NCBI GenBank assembly: GCA_035566015.1
Contig: DATMRS010000005.1
Span: 124,001 to 188,000 of the forward strand
DNA from: DATMRS01 sp035566015
Lineage (GTDB): Bacteria > Pseudomonadota > Alphaproteobacteria > Sphingomonadales > Sphingomonadaceae
Direction: 5' to 3'
DNA: 64,000 nt
The translations under genes and the position numbers were made by a program. Positions within the stretch are counted from its first letter, which is position 1. Every line of letters starts with the position of its first letter. Under the pieces are notes generated by a model. That model made no database searches. It was not told the DNA's origin and worked only from the letters and a program-made list of their open reading frames with translations. Below are positions 1-8,377 of the stretch, piece by piece.

Positions 1-593
1 GCTATGAGGTGATGGTGTTCCACACCTCGGGCGCGGGCGGGCCGTCGATGGACGCGATCGCCGCCGAACGCGACGTCGCCGCCGTGCTCGACCTGTCCTG
101 GACCGAGATTGTCGATACCCTGTTCGGCGGCTTGCTCGCCTCGGGGCCGGATCGTGCCAGGGCGGCGCTGGCGCGCGGCATCCCGGTGATCTTCGCGCCG
201 GGCAATATCGATTTCATCGTCGGCGGGCCGCTCGCCGATTCGGAAAAGCAGTTCCCCGGCAAGCGCTACCATGTCCACAATCCGGCCCTGACGGCGGTGC
301 GGACCGAATTGCCCGAGTTGCGCCGGATCGCCGATCACATGGCCGGGCTGGCGCGCGAGGCGAAGGGGCCGGTGCGCTTCTTCGTGCCGCTCGGCGGCTT
401 TTCGAGCCATGACAGCCCGGAGGGGCATCTCTACGACACGTCGATGCCGGGGCCGTTCGCCGATTATCTCCGTTCGGTGCTGCCCGCCGGCGTGCCCGTC
501 GATGTGCTTGACCGGCATTTCAACGATCCCGAATTTGCCGACGCGATCGTCGAGGCGGTGCGCGAGATCACGCGCGAGCGGGTGCCGGCATGA
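1..593 (+). CDS. Tm-1-like ATP-binding domain protein (UPF0261), 5'-truncated by window
   Basis: The reading frame is open to the window edge, so only the C-terminal ~197 residues are seen; the first internal GTG at 9 is not the start. The visible YEVMVFHTSGAGG segment, the later PGNIDFIVGG segment and the C-terminal alternating alpha/beta pattern match the UPF0261/Tm-1-like family. Its plant member Tm-1 binds ATP; the bacterial role is unsettled, and these proteins often sit beside a TIM-barrel PEP-hydrolase-like partner that would lie upstream here. The stop overlaps the next start (ATGA), so it is probably co-translated with the biotin carboxylase operon. Family call good, function unknown. 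Confidence 0.8.
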   Translation, partial: YEVMVFHTSGAGGPSMDAIAAERDVAAVLDLSWTEIVDTLFGGLLASGPDRARAALARGIPVIFAPGNIDFIVGGPLADSEKQFPGKRYHVHNPALTAVRTELPELRRIADHMAGLAREAKGPVRFFVPLGGFSSHDSPEGHLYDTSMPGPFADYLRSVLPAGVPVDVLDRHFNDPEFADAIVEAVREITRERVPA

Positions 594-1063
594 GCGAGGA
601 GCTTCCCCTTTCGCCCGACGACGTCGCCGAGATCGTCGCGATCCTCGACGGCGGCGACTATGACCGGCTCGACATCCGCACCGGCCGTTTCGTGCTGCGC
701 GTCGCCCGCGAAGGCGGCGGCTGGACACAGGAATGGGCGCCCGCCGAGGACAGCGCGCCGCTTGCCGCCGATGCGCCCGCGCCCGTCGCCGCGCCGGTGG
801 CGAAGGCGGACGATAGCGAGGGCGTGGCGATCCATCCGTCACTGCCGGGCACCTTCTATCGCGCGCCGCAGCCGGGCGCGCCGCCCTTCGTCGAGGTGGG
901 CGACAGCGTGACGCCCGATACCGTGCTCGGCATCGTCGAGACGATGAAGCTGATGAACCCGGTTTATGCCGGGGTTTCGGGCCGGATCGCGGCGATCCTC
1001 GTCGAGAATGCGACGCTGATCGACGCCGATGCGGTGCTGATGCGGATCGTTGCCGAAGGATGA
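590..1063 (+). CDS. Biotin carboxyl carrier protein (AccB-like)
   Basis: This 157-residue protein carries biotin and shuttles carboxybiotin between the biotin carboxylase and carboxyltransferase encoded next to it. The biotinyl domain fills the C-terminal half, with the attachment motif ETMKLMN (Lys about 120) and the usual flanking glycines. An Ala/Pro-rich linker at about residues 55-75 precedes it, as in AccB. The start ATG overlaps the upstream stop, and its own stop overlaps the next start (ATGA). The separate carrier, carboxylase and transferase chains resemble bacterial acyl-CoA or pyruvate carboxylases; the transferase decides the substrate. Function as carrier is firm, substrate unknown. 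Confidence 0.93.
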   Translation: MSEELPLSPDDVAEIVAILDGGDYDRLDIRTGRFVLRVAREGGGWTQEWAPAEDSAPLAADAPAPVAAPVAKADDSEGVAIHPSLPGTFYRAPQPGAPPFVEVGDSVTPDTVLGIVETMKLMNPVYAGVSGRIAAILVENATLIDADAVLMRIVAEG

Positions 1064-2391
1064 TCGACCGACTGTTCATTGCCAACCGGGGCGAGATCGC
1101 GCTGCGCATCATCCGTACGGCGCGCCGGATGGGGATCACCACGATTCTCGGCGTGTCGGAGGCGGATCGCACCAGCCTGCCGGCGCGCGAGGCCGACGAG
1201 GTCGCGATCGTCGGCCCTGCCCCGTCGTCCGAAAGCTATCTCGCGATCGATCGGGTGGTCGCCGCGGCGGTGGCGAGCAAGGCGGACGCGGTGCATCCGG
1301 GCTATGGTTTCCTGTCGGAAAATGAGGCGTTCGCCCGCGCGATCATCGATGCCGGGCTGATCTTCGTCGGCCCCGATCCGTCGAGCCTCGCCGCGATGGG
1401 CGACAAGCTGAAGGCGCGCGGCGTGGCGATCGACGCGGGCCTGCCCGTCGTACCGGGCGGCGAGGCGCGCGACGGCGCCGAGGCGCGGGCGCATGCCGCG
1501 CGCGCGGGCTATCCGCTGCTCCTGAAGGCTGTGGCCGGCGGCGGCGGGCGTGGCATGAAGCGCGTTGATCGCGAAGCCGATCTGGACGGCGCGATCGCGC
1601 TCGCCATGGCCGAGGCGCGCGCCGCGTTCGGCGATCCGCGCCTCTATGTTGAACGCTTCATCGCACGCGGCCGCCATGTCGAGGTGCAGCTGCTCGGCGA
1701 TGGCGAGCGGGCGATGCATCTCGGCACGCGCGATTGCTCGATCCAGCGGCGCTTCCAGAAACTGGTGGAGGAGGCGCCCGCGCCCGGCCTGCCGCCGGCG
1801 ACGAGCGATGCTTTGACCGACGCGGCGGTGCGGGTCGCGCGGCACATCGGCTATCGCGGCGCGGGGACCGCCGAATTTCTCGTCGATGCCGAAACGTTCG
1901 ATTTCTATTTCCTCGAAATGAATGCCCGCATCCAGGTGGAGCATCCCGTCACCGAGGCGATTACCGGCGTCGACCTGATCGAGCAGCAGTTGCTGGTCGC
2001 CGACGGTCAGCCGCTCGGCCTGGGCGATGTGCCGATGACGGGCCATGCGATCGAGGTGCGGATCAATGCCGAGGATTGGGCGCATGATTTCCGGCCCTCG
2101 CCGGGAACGGTGCGGCGCGCGGGCTGGCCGGCGGGGCCGGGCATTCGCATCGACAGCCATATCGCGACGGGCGGGGTCGTCCCGCCTTATTATGATTCGC
2201 TGATCGGCAAGCTGATCGCTTATGGTGCGGACCGGGACGAGGCGCTCGCCCGGCTGGCGGCCGCGCTCGACGCGCTCGATATCGAAGGCGTCGCCACCAC
2301 CGCCGGCCTGCATCGCGCGATCGTCGCCGATCCGCGCTTCGCGGCGGGCGGCGTCGATACCCGCTTTTTCGAAGGAATGGCCCATGGCTGA
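1060..2391 (+). CDS. Biotin carboxylase (AccC-like), ATP-grasp
   Basis: This 443-residue protein is the length of a stand-alone biotin carboxylase. It carboxylates biotin on the carrier protein using ATP and bicarbonate. Visible signatures are the N-terminal LFIANRGEIALRIIR, the ATP-grasp glycine loop GGGGRGMK near residue 165, and the active-site EMNARIQVEHPVTE near residue 290. The C-terminal biotin-carboxylase domain begins with the EVRINAEDW segment. It overlaps the genes on both sides by a few bases, so translational coupling is likely. The enzyme class is clear. Whether this set is a housekeeping or a dedicated catabolic carboxylase cannot be told from this subunit; the unusual transferase suggests the latter. 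Confidence 0.93.
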   Translation: MIDRLFIANRGEIALRIIRTARRMGITTILGVSEADRTSLPAREADEVAIVGPAPSSESYLAIDRVVAAAVASKADAVHPGYGFLSENEAFARAIIDAGLIFVGPDPSSLAAMGDKLKARGVAIDAGLPVVPGGEARDGAEARAHAARAGYPLLLKAVAGGGGRGMKRVDREADLDGAIALAMAEARAAFGDPRLYVERFIARGRHVEVQLLGDGERAMHLGTRDCSIQRRFQKLVEEAPAPGLPPATSDALTDAAVRVARHIGYRGAGTAEFLVDAETFDFYFLEMNARIQVEHPVTEAITGVDLIEQQLLVADGQPLGLGDVPMTGHAIEVRINAEDWAHDFRPSPGTVRRAGWPAGPGIRIDSHIATGGVVPPYYDSLIGKLIAYGADRDEALARLAAALDALDIEGVATTAGLHRAIVADPRFAAGGVDTRFFEGMAHG

Positions 2392-3862
2392 CATCGGCCT
2401 CGTCGACGTTTCGATTCGCGACGGCAACCAGAGCCTGTGGGGCGCGACCGGCCTCGATACCGCGCAGATGCTGGAGCAGGCCGGCCTGCTCGACCGCGCC
2501 GGCTTCCGCGCGATCGACTTCACCTCATCGAGCCACATGGCGGTCGCCGTCCGCTATTTCCGCAACAATCCGTGGGAACGGATCCGGCGGATGCGCGCCG
2601 CCATGCCGCGCACGCCGTTGCAGTTCATCACCACCGGCCTGCGCTTCATCGCCTGGCAACAGGCCGATCCCGATTTCATGCGGCTGGTCTATCGGCATTT
2701 GCAGGCGAACGGCATCCGCCGCTTCATCATGCTCGATCCGATGCACGATGCCGACGCGGTGCTGGACGCGGCGCGGATCGTGAAGGAGGAGGGCGGCGCC
2801 GAGGTGATGGGCGCGCTCACCTTCACCTTGTCGGAAACGCATGACGACGCTTTCTATGCCGATTTCGCGCGCAAGCTGGCGGCGAGCCCCGATATCGATC
2901 TCTTCTATCTGAAGGACCCGGGCGGCCTGATGTCGCCCGACAGGGTGCGGACGCTGGCGCCGGCGGTGAAGGCGGCGATCGGCAACAAGCCGCTTGAGGT
3001 CCATGCCCATTGCACGATCGGCTATGGCCCGCTCACCAGCCTCGCGGCGGCGGACCTTGGCATCATTTCGGCGGTGCATGTCGGTATCGGCCCCTTAGGC
3101 GACGGCAGCTCGCTGCCCGAAGCGACGCGGATGGTCGCCAACCTGCGCGAGGCGGGCCATAATGTCGACATCGACGACAAGGTGCTCGCCCGTCTTGCCG
3201 ATTATTGGTGGCGGCTCGCGCGGGCCGAAGGGTTGCCGCCGGGCACGCCACAGAGCTTCGACGCGAGCTTCCTGCGCCACCAGATCGCCGGCGGCGTGAT
3301 GACGACGACGCGCCGCCAGCTTGAGGAATTGAAACTCGGCCACCGCTTCGCCGACGTGATCGCGGAGACGGAGCGCGTGCGCGACGATCTCGGCTCGCCG
3401 ATCATGGTGACGCCTTTCCCGCAGATGGTGATGAGCCAGGCGCTGTTCAACGTGATCGGTGCCGGGCGATATGCGCAGGTGTCCGATCAGGTGGTCCGCT
3501 ATGTGCTGGGCAAGTTCGGCCGGCCGACCAAGCCGGTGCGGCCCGAGGTGCAGGCGGCGATCCTCGATCGCCCCCGCGCGCGCGAATTGGAGGCGGAGCC
3601 GACCTTCCCGGCGCTCGGCGATTTGCGCAAGCGCTTCGGCGTCCATCTGAATGAAGAGGAGTTTCTGTTGCGAGCGGTGATGCCTGCCGATCAGGTCGAT
3701 GCGATGCGTGCGGCGGGCCGCTCGCGCGCGACCTATACGCCCGAAGCCGCGCCCTTGCTGTCGCTGCTGCGGCAATTGGCGGCGCGGCCGGCGGCGCGCG
3801 ATATCGTGGTCGAGCGGCCGGGATTGCGCCTTGCGCTCCATGCGGGGGCAAGCCTTGACTGA
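2384..3862 (+). CDS. Biotin-dependent carboxyltransferase, pyruvate carboxylase B / oxaloacetate decarboxylase alpha family, divergent
   Basis: A 492-residue HMGL-like TIM-barrel protein, started at the ATG that overlaps the end of the biotin carboxylase by 8 bases. Metal and substrate motifs of the family can be traced. IRDGNQS stands for RDAHQS (Asp and Gln kept, His replaced by Asn). YLKDPGGL stands for the carbamylated-Lys motif IKDMAGL. HAHCTIG stands for HTHDTSG (both His kept). The segment usually reading LRGQNxxGYR is here GLRFIAWQQ. The C-terminal part resembles the PYC/OADA conserved carboxylase domain, but no biotinyl domain is attached; that comes from 590-1063. The altered pocket suggests an acceptor other than pyruvate. 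Family call good, substrate unknown. Confidence 0.82.
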   Translation: MADIGLVDVSIRDGNQSLWGATGLDTAQMLEQAGLLDRAGFRAIDFTSSSHMAVAVRYFRNNPWERIRRMRAAMPRTPLQFITTGLRFIAWQQADPDFMRLVYRHLQANGIRRFIMLDPMHDADAVLDAARIVKEEGGAEVMGALTFTLSETHDDAFYADFARKLAASPDIDLFYLKDPGGLMSPDRVRTLAPAVKAAIGNKPLEVHAHCTIGYGPLTSLAAADLGIISAVHVGIGPLGDGSSLPEATRMVANLREAGHNVDIDDKVLARLADYWWRLARAEGLPPGTPQSFDASFLRHQIAGGVMTTTRRQLEELKLGHRFADVIAETERVRDDLGSPIMVTPFPQMVMSQALFNVIGAGRYAQVSDQVVRYVLGKFGRPTKPVRPEVQAAILDRPRARELEAEPTFPALGDLRKRFGVHLNEEEFLLRAVMPADQVDAMRAAGRSRATYTPEAAPLLSLLRQLAARPAARDIVVERPGLRLALHAGASLD

Positions 3863-4697
3863 GGTGGCCGATCGGATCGCGCGCGCGCGCGGCTTCATCT
3901 TCGACATGGACGGCACGATCGCGCTGGGGGACAGCAGCAGCGTCGGCCATCGCCCGCTGCCCGGCGCGGTCGAACTGCTGGGGACGTTGCGGCGGCGCGG
4001 CATCCCGTTCCGCGTCTTCACCAATGGTTCGGCCAAGCCGCCCGCCGCCTACGCCGCCAGCCTGCGCGCCGCCGGCTTCGATCTCGCCGATGAGGAGATG
4101 ATGACGCCCTCTTCCTCCGCCGCCATCTGGCTGACGCGGCAGGGCATCGGGCGGGTGCGCGTGCTGGGCAATGCCGGCACCGCCGCGCCGCTCGTCGACG
4201 CCGGGCTGGAGGTGATCGCGCCCGACGCGGAGACGGAGGGTGTCGAGGCGGTCTATACCGGCTGGTTCCGTGAGTTCGGTTTCCCCCATCTCGAAGCGGC
4301 GTGCCACGACATCTGGGCGGGCGCGAAGCTGGTGACGGCGAGCCATGTTCCCTTCTTCGCCACCGCGACCGGGCGCGGTATCGGCTCCAGCTTCGCGATC
4401 AATGCGGCGATCGGCGCGTTGACGTCGAAGCGCGCGCGCGTGCTCGGCAAGCCGTCGCGCAGCGCCTTCGATTGTGCGCTGGCCGCCATGGAATTGCCGC
4501 GTTCGGCGGCGTCGGAGGTCGTCGTCGTCGGCGACGATCCGGCGCTTGAAATGCGCATGGCGAATGCGGTCGGCGCCGTGTCGGTCGGTGTCGCGACGGG
4601 CTTGAGGACGCTCGAAACGCTGTCCGGCCTGCCCGATCGCGACCGGCCGCTGCTCGCGCTCGGCGGAATAGGCGAACTGGCGTCGCTGCTCGGCTGA
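3840..4697 (+). CDS. HAD-superfamily phosphatase, NagD/phosphoglycolate phosphatase type
   Basis: A 285-residue HAD hydrolase. Motif I is FDMDGT, motif II FTNGS, motif III the Lys of LGKPS, and motif IV GDDPALE; a type IIA cap lies between motifs II and III, as in NagD and p-nitrophenylphosphatase-like enzymes. The ATG chosen lies inside the end of the carboxyltransferase gene (23-base overlap); a TTG at 3855 is an alternative. It is the last gene of the plus-strand operon and is followed by a stem-loop. It would act on a small phosphorylated metabolite in the cytoplasm. A link with the carboxylase is by position only. Confidence 0.85.
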   Translation: MRGQALTEVADRIARARGFIFDMDGTIALGDSSSVGHRPLPGAVELLGTLRRRGIPFRVFTNGSAKPPAAYAASLRAAGFDLADEEMMTPSSSAAIWLTRQGIGRVRVLGNAGTAAPLVDAGLEVIAPDAETEGVEAVYTGWFREFGFPHLEAACHDIWAGAKLVTASHVPFFATATGRGIGSSFAINAAIGALTSKRARVLGKPSRSAFDCALAAMELPRSAASEVVVVGDDPALEMRMANAVGAVSVGVATGLRTLETLSGLPDRDRPLLALGGIGELASLLG

Positions 4698-4708
4698 GCG
4701 CGCCCGGC

Positions 4709-4733
4709 ATGATTTCGGGGTGGATGAAATCAT
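4709..4733 (+). terminator. Stem-loop after the carboxylase operon
   Basis: A perfect 8-base stem, ATGATTTC and GAAATCAT, with a 9-base loop starts 11 bases after the phosphatase stop. There is no T tract, so it is either a weak intrinsic terminator or an RNA 3'-end stabiliser. The position between convergent operons supports a 3'-end role. Confidence 0.4.
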
Positions 4734-4747
4734 CCGCCGTCTCGGGC

Positions 4748-4886
4748 GTCACCCCTCCGAAAGCCGGGGCCTATGGACCCGACCCGCTTCCTTGATCAGT
4801 CGTTCCGCTGTTCATGAATTCCTGACTTTTGCCCGAAGGACGGGAGGAGGAAAGCGGCGCGGATCGGGGGCGGCGCGCCGAATGTC
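4748..4886. repeat. Degenerate copy of a REP-like intergenic repeat
   Basis: The stretch starts with GTCACCCCTCCGAAAGCCGG and ends with GCCGAATGTCGAT. The same start (GTCACCCCGGCGAAAGCCGG) and the same end flank the repeat at 43966-44106, with recognisable similarity between (ATGGAC, CGTTCCGCT against CGTCCCGCT, GAGGAAAG). The hairpins are eroded here. It lies between convergent operons. Confidence 0.65.
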
Positions 4887-4888
4887 GA

Positions 4889-5896
4889 TCAGGCCTGGGG
4901 CGCGATCAGCACCTTGCATTGATGCGTGCGGCGTTTCAGCGCCTCGAACGTGTCGGGCACGGCATCGAGGTCGATCGTCTCGGTGACGAGCAGGCGAGGT
5001 TCGGCGCTACCGGCGTCGAGCGCATCGAGCGCGGTTTCATATTCCTGCCGCTTGAAGAAGGCGGAGGTGATGAGCGCCACTTCCTTCGACAAGGCGACGA
5101 AGGGGATGAAGCTGTCGGGTTTCGTGCACAGGCCGAGAATCACGACTTTGCCCTTGACGCGCACCTGCTCCACCGCCTGCGCGATCAGGCCGGGGACGCC
5201 GACGCATTCGAAGACGATATCAGCCTTGCCGCCGAGAGCCCTGTCTGACGCGGCGACGGGTTCGTCGGGATCGACGATGAAGGCGGTCGCGCCCATCGCG
5301 AGCGCGCGCTCTTCCTGATGACGGGCGATATCCTGCACCACGACGGCGCGCGCGCCCATCTTGCGCGCCCAATAAGCGACACCGAGGCCGATCGGCCCCG
5401 CGCCGAGGACGAGCACCTTGTCCCCCGGCTGGATGCCGGAGAGCATCACGCCATGCAGCGCCACCGCCAGCGGCTCGATGATCGCGCCGTCGGCGACGCT
5501 TGCCGTCCAGGGGAGCAGGACGCACTGATTTTCGTGCGTCGTGGCATATTCGGCATAGCCGCCGCCCTGCAATCGCATCGCGTGGCACCAGGCGGGCTCG
5601 CCGGCCAGGCAGGAGGGGCAGTGGCCGCAACTGGCGAGTGGGACGACCGAGACGCGGTCACCCGTCTTCACCCGCTCGACGCCCTTGCCGATCGCCACGA
5701 CCTCGCCGGCAAATTCATGCCCGAAGATGTCGCCCGGCGCCTTGCCGAAGGCGGTGTCCTCGCTCATGTGCAGGTCGGACCCGCAAATGCCGCACCGGCC
5801 GACCGAGACGACGACCTCGCCCGCGCGCGGCGCGGGATCGGGCAGCGTCTCGACCGCGAGGTGGATATGCGGGCCCTTGAAGACGGCGGCGCGCAT
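4889..5896 (-). CDS. Zinc-dependent alcohol dehydrogenase (MDR superfamily)
   Basis: This 335-residue enzyme would oxidise an alcohol to a carbonyl (or the reverse) with NAD(P). It has the full zinc set: CGICGSDLH and GHEFAGEV for the catalytic zinc, and CGHCPSCLAGEPAWC for the structural zinc. The Rossmann motif is VLGAGPIGLGVA. The start ATG shares one base with the TAA of the upstream SDR gene, so the two are co-translated and may act on the same compound. It is the last gene of the minus-strand series that includes the cupin dioxygenases. It resembles sorbitol/threonine-type dehydrogenases; exact substrate not inferable. Unlike the paralogues at 29.2 and 38.6 kb it keeps the catalytic cysteine. 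Confidence 0.9.
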   Translation of the reverse strand: MRAAVFKGPHIHLAVETLPDPAPRAGEVVVSVGRCGICGSDLHMSEDTAFGKAPGDIFGHEFAGEVVAIGKGVERVKTGDRVSVVPLASCGHCPSCLAGEPAWCHAMRLQGGGYAEYATTHENQCVLLPWTASVADGAIIEPLAVALHGVMLSGIQPGDKVLVLGAGPIGLGVAYWARKMGARAVVVQDIARHQEERALAMGATAFIVDPDEPVAASDRALGGKADIVFECVGVPGLIAQAVEQVRVKGKVVILGLCTKPDSFIPFVALSKEVALITSAFFKRQEYETALDALDAGSAEPRLLVTETIDLDAVPDTFEALKRRTHQCKVLIAPQA

Positions 5897-6720
5897 TATT
5901 CGAACTTGCCCAGCGCCATGCCGCCGTCGATCAGCAGATGGCTGCCGGTCATGTAGCTCGACGCGTCGGAGGCCAGATAGAGCGCCAGCGGCTTGATCTG
6001 ATAGGTTTCGGCCACCGAGCCGAGCGGCACCTGCGCGTCCCACGCCTTGCGGACGACCGGGTCCTTCTTGAGCCAGCCGCCGCCGATATTGGTGACGAAC
6101 GGCCCCGGCGCGATCGCGTTCACCCGGATGCGATATTCGGCCAGTTCCAGTGCCGCGTGGCGGACGAGGTGCGCCACGCCGGCCTTGGCGGGCATATAGG
6201 GCAGGCCGACGATCGCTTCGTTGACGACCGCCGCGTTCGACGAGGTGGCGATGATCGCCCCGCCCTTGCCGCGCGCCTTCATCACGCGCGCCGCCTCGCG
6301 GATCGTGTTGAACACGCCGGTGAGATTGATCGCGATCGTGCGATCCCACCGCGCGGGATCGAGCGTGTCGATCTGGCCTTCGGGGTTGCGATGCCCGGCC
6401 GGGTCCCAGAAGCCCGCGCCCGGATCGATCCCGGCATTGGCGAAGGCGATGTCGAGCCCGCCATAGGTGGCGACATGCGCGTCGACCACCGCGCGCGTCG
6501 CGTCGCGATCGACGACGTTGAGCGTATCGGCCCGCGCCTCATAACCTTCGCCGCGCAGCCGCTCCGCCTCGCGCTCGGCGCCGTCGCGGTCCACGTCGGT
6601 CAGCGTCACCTTCGCGCCGGCCTCGGCCATCGCCTCGGCATAAGCGAGGCCGATGCCGGACGCCGCGCCGGTGACGATGGCCGAGCGGCCGGCGATGGCG
6701 AACTGGTCGAGCGTCTTCAT
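5896..6720 (-). CDS. SDR-family oxidoreductase (classical)
   Basis: A 274-residue short-chain dehydrogenase with TGAASGIG at the cofactor loop, an Asp at the end of beta-2 (TLTDVD) that favours NAD, NAG in the FANAGID segment, a catalytic Ser of ATSSNAAV and the YMPAKAG Tyr-x3-Lys motif. The C-terminal YMTGSHLLIDGGM is typical of the family. An insertion around residues 90-115 (the WDPAGHRNPEGQ region) is longer than usual. It lies between the cupin gene and the alcohol dehydrogenase with which it overlaps. It probably oxidises a hydroxyl group on the same aromatic substrate; this is from context only. Confidence 0.9.
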   Translation of the reverse strand: MKTLDQFAIAGRSAIVTGAASGIGLAYAEAMAEAGAKVTLTDVDRDGAEREAERLRGEGYEARADTLNVVDRDATRAVVDAHVATYGGLDIAFANAGIDPGAGFWDPAGHRNPEGQIDTLDPARWDRTIAINLTGVFNTIREAARVMKARGKGGAIIATSSNAAVVNEAIVGLPYMPAKAGVAHLVRHAALELAEYRIRVNAIAPGPFVTNIGGGWLKKDPVVRKAWDAQVPLGSVAETYQIKPLALYLASDASSYMTGSHLLIDGGMALGKFE

Positions 6721-6796
6721 GATGCACCTGCCGGTCTGGTCGGTACGCCGCGGGCGCGGCGCACGGAAAGGGAAGCGTCAGCCGCGCCGATCGGGA

Positions 6797-7345
6797 TCAG
6801 ATCCACAATTCCTTGTTGATCGGCAGGCCATGCTCTTCGCAATAGCTTTGATAGTGGTTGATGAACCAGAAGACGTCGAGCGTCTCGACATGGTTGCCGT
6901 CGGCATCGAAGAATTCGTTGGCGCCCTGCATCCAGAACAGCGCTTTCATGCCGTTGGGATCGTCGGTGACGAGCGTGTGGGCGGTGCCGGGCATTTCGGT
7001 GATGAACTCGCCCGGGCGGCATACCCAGTCATATTCCAGGTAGCGGAAGCTGCCTTCCATCCCGACGGCCCAGACCATGCCGCGATGCTTGTGCGTGCCG
7101 ATCACGCCCGGCGACTTGATCCACAATATGTTGCAATAGACGTTGTTGCGCACGTCGAAAGCGAGATGCCGGATCGCGGCATTGTCGCCAAAGGGCACCC
7201 ACGGGCTTTCCTTTTCCGACGCGCCGACATAGCTGCCCGTCCGGCCCCATTCGCCGATACGCTTCGCCATCGGCTCGGGAACATGGACGATGCGATATTC
7301 GCCGTTGGGCGGCGCGGTCATAGAGGTGGACGCGGCGGAAGCCAT
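6797..7345 (-). CDS. Cupin, 2,4'-dihydroxyacetophenone dioxygenase family (first of two)
   Basis: A 182-residue single-domain cupin resembling 2,4'-dihydroxyacetophenone dioxygenase, a non-haem iron enzyme that cleaves a hydroxyketone side chain to an aromatic acid and formate. Candidate metal ligands are His85 and His87 (THKHRG), Glu104 (RYLEYD) and His123 (GTAHT). It starts 2 bases after the stop of the VOC gene and is one of a pair with the cupin at 7759-8292; the two are clearly diverged. Either the two form a hetero-oligomer or they handle successive intermediates. Family call good, substrate inferred. Confidence 0.8.
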   Translation of the reverse strand: MASAASTSMTAPPNGEYRIVHVPEPMAKRIGEWGRTGSYVGASEKESPWVPFGDNAAIRHLAFDVRNNVYCNILWIKSPGVIGTHKHRGMVWAVGMEGSFRYLEYDWVCRPGEFITEMPGTAHTLVTDDPNGMKALFWMQGANEFFDADGNHVETLDVFWFINHYQSYCEEHGLPINKELWI

Positions 7346-7347
7346 GA

Positions 7348-7746
7348 TTACTCCTGATTGCCTGAACGATAATTGAGTTCGAGGAGGACGCCGTTCGGGT
7401 CCTCGACGAAAATCTGCCGGAGATCGATTTCGGTGACGTGATTCTGGCGGAAGGCGAAACCCTGCGCCTTCAGCAGCTCGACCATCGCGTCATGGCCGGT
7501 GCAGTCGAGCGCGACATGGTGGACCGCGCCCGTCTCGCGGCCTCGCTCATGCCCTTTTTCGCCGAGCAGTGAGCCGGCGGTGGAAAGATGGATGATCGCA
7601 TGGCCCCGCTCGTCATGCATCCATTGCACGCGCGCCGGGTCCAGCCCCGGCGGATCGCGCACCTCCAGCCCGATCACGTCGCGATAGAAAGCCACCGATC
7701 CCGAAAGGTCGGTCGTCTCCAGATTGACATGATCGAGGCCGGGCAT
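7348..7746 (-). CDS. VOC-family protein (glyoxalase/extradiol fold)
   Basis: A 132-residue vicinal-oxygen-chelate protein: LDHVNLETTDL at the N-terminus, VHHVALDC in the middle and FVEDPNGVLLELNY at the C-terminus supply the expected His, His and Glu metal ligands. Such small proteins act as dioxygenases, isomerases or lyases on hydroxyketones and catechols. It is wedged between two cupin dioxygenase genes with gaps of 2 and 12 bases, so it is probably part of the same pathway step. Exact reaction unknown. Confidence 0.87.
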   Translation of the reverse strand: MPGLDHVNLETTDLSGSVAFYRDVIGLEVRDPPGLDPARVQWMHDERGHAIIHLSTAGSLLGEKGHERGRETGAVHHVALDCTGHDAMVELLKAQGFAFRQNHVTEIDLRQIFVEDPNGVLLELNYRSGNQE

Positions 7747-7758
7747 CCTTATCTCCGC

Positions 7759-8292
7759 TTACCGGAACAGCGTATCGACATAATCGGCGCCGACGCCGTT
7801 CTGGGCGTAATGCGCGCGGGCGGCGGCGATATAGTCGTGAACGTCATAATGGGCGACGCCCTTGCCCTCGTCGTCGAGCCAGATCAGCGGCCCCTGGACA
7901 ACGAAGAACACCTTCATCGGCTCGTCCGAATCATAGGCGATCAGCGTGTGGCCCTCGCCGGGCGTCTCATAGACGAAATCGCCCTTCGTCGCCGTCCAGT
8001 CATGCTCCAGATAGCCCCATTTGCCCGAGATGGTGTAGGCGAATATCTGGTGCGGATGATAATGGCGGTTCACCAGCCCCGCCTGTTTCGACATCAGGAT
8101 GTCCGCCCACATATTGCGCTGGGGCGAAATCCAGATCGGGCGCGACGACACCGTCTCGCTGACCGGCACGAAATAGCGTTCGTCGCTGTTCGCCGGGTCC
8201 TTCATATAGACCTCGGGCAGCGCGTCGGGCTTGAAGCTGTGCGCTATCGGCTTGATATCGCGCCAGAACTCGGTGATGGCGGCCTCAGGCAT
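7759..8292 (-). CDS. Cupin, 2,4'-dihydroxyacetophenone dioxygenase family (second of two)
   Basis: A 177-residue cupin related to the product of 6797-7345. Candidate iron ligands are His77, His79 or His81 (NRHYHPH), Glu96 (GYLEHD) and His115 (GEGHT). The conserved run from GYLEHDW to YETPGEGHT is the family core. It is the first enzyme gene after the TonB receptor gene and shares the transcription direction, suggesting that the imported compound is cleaved early by these cupins. The inference of an aryl hydroxyketone substrate rests on family membership. Confidence 0.8.
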   Translation of the reverse strand: MPEAAITEFWRDIKPIAHSFKPDALPEVYMKDPANSDERYFVPVSETVSSRPIWISPQRNMWADILMSKQAGLVNRHYHPHQIFAYTISGKWGYLEHDWTATKGDFVYETPGEGHTLIAYDSDEPMKVFFVVQGPLIWLDDEGKGVAHYDVHDYIAAARAHYAQNGVGADYVDTLFR

Positions 8293-8377
8293 CCTCTGTC
8301 TCCATCCGATTTATATAGAGCCCTACCTTCCCCGCCGCCACCCCGCGAAAGGGCGGTCGGCGGGAAAAAGAGGCGGC

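Noticed and set aside
964..2538. Long minus-strand open frame antisense to the biotin carboxylase
   Set aside because: Arg/Ala/His-rich translation without domain pattern; a by-product of high GC and codon bias opposite a clear gene.
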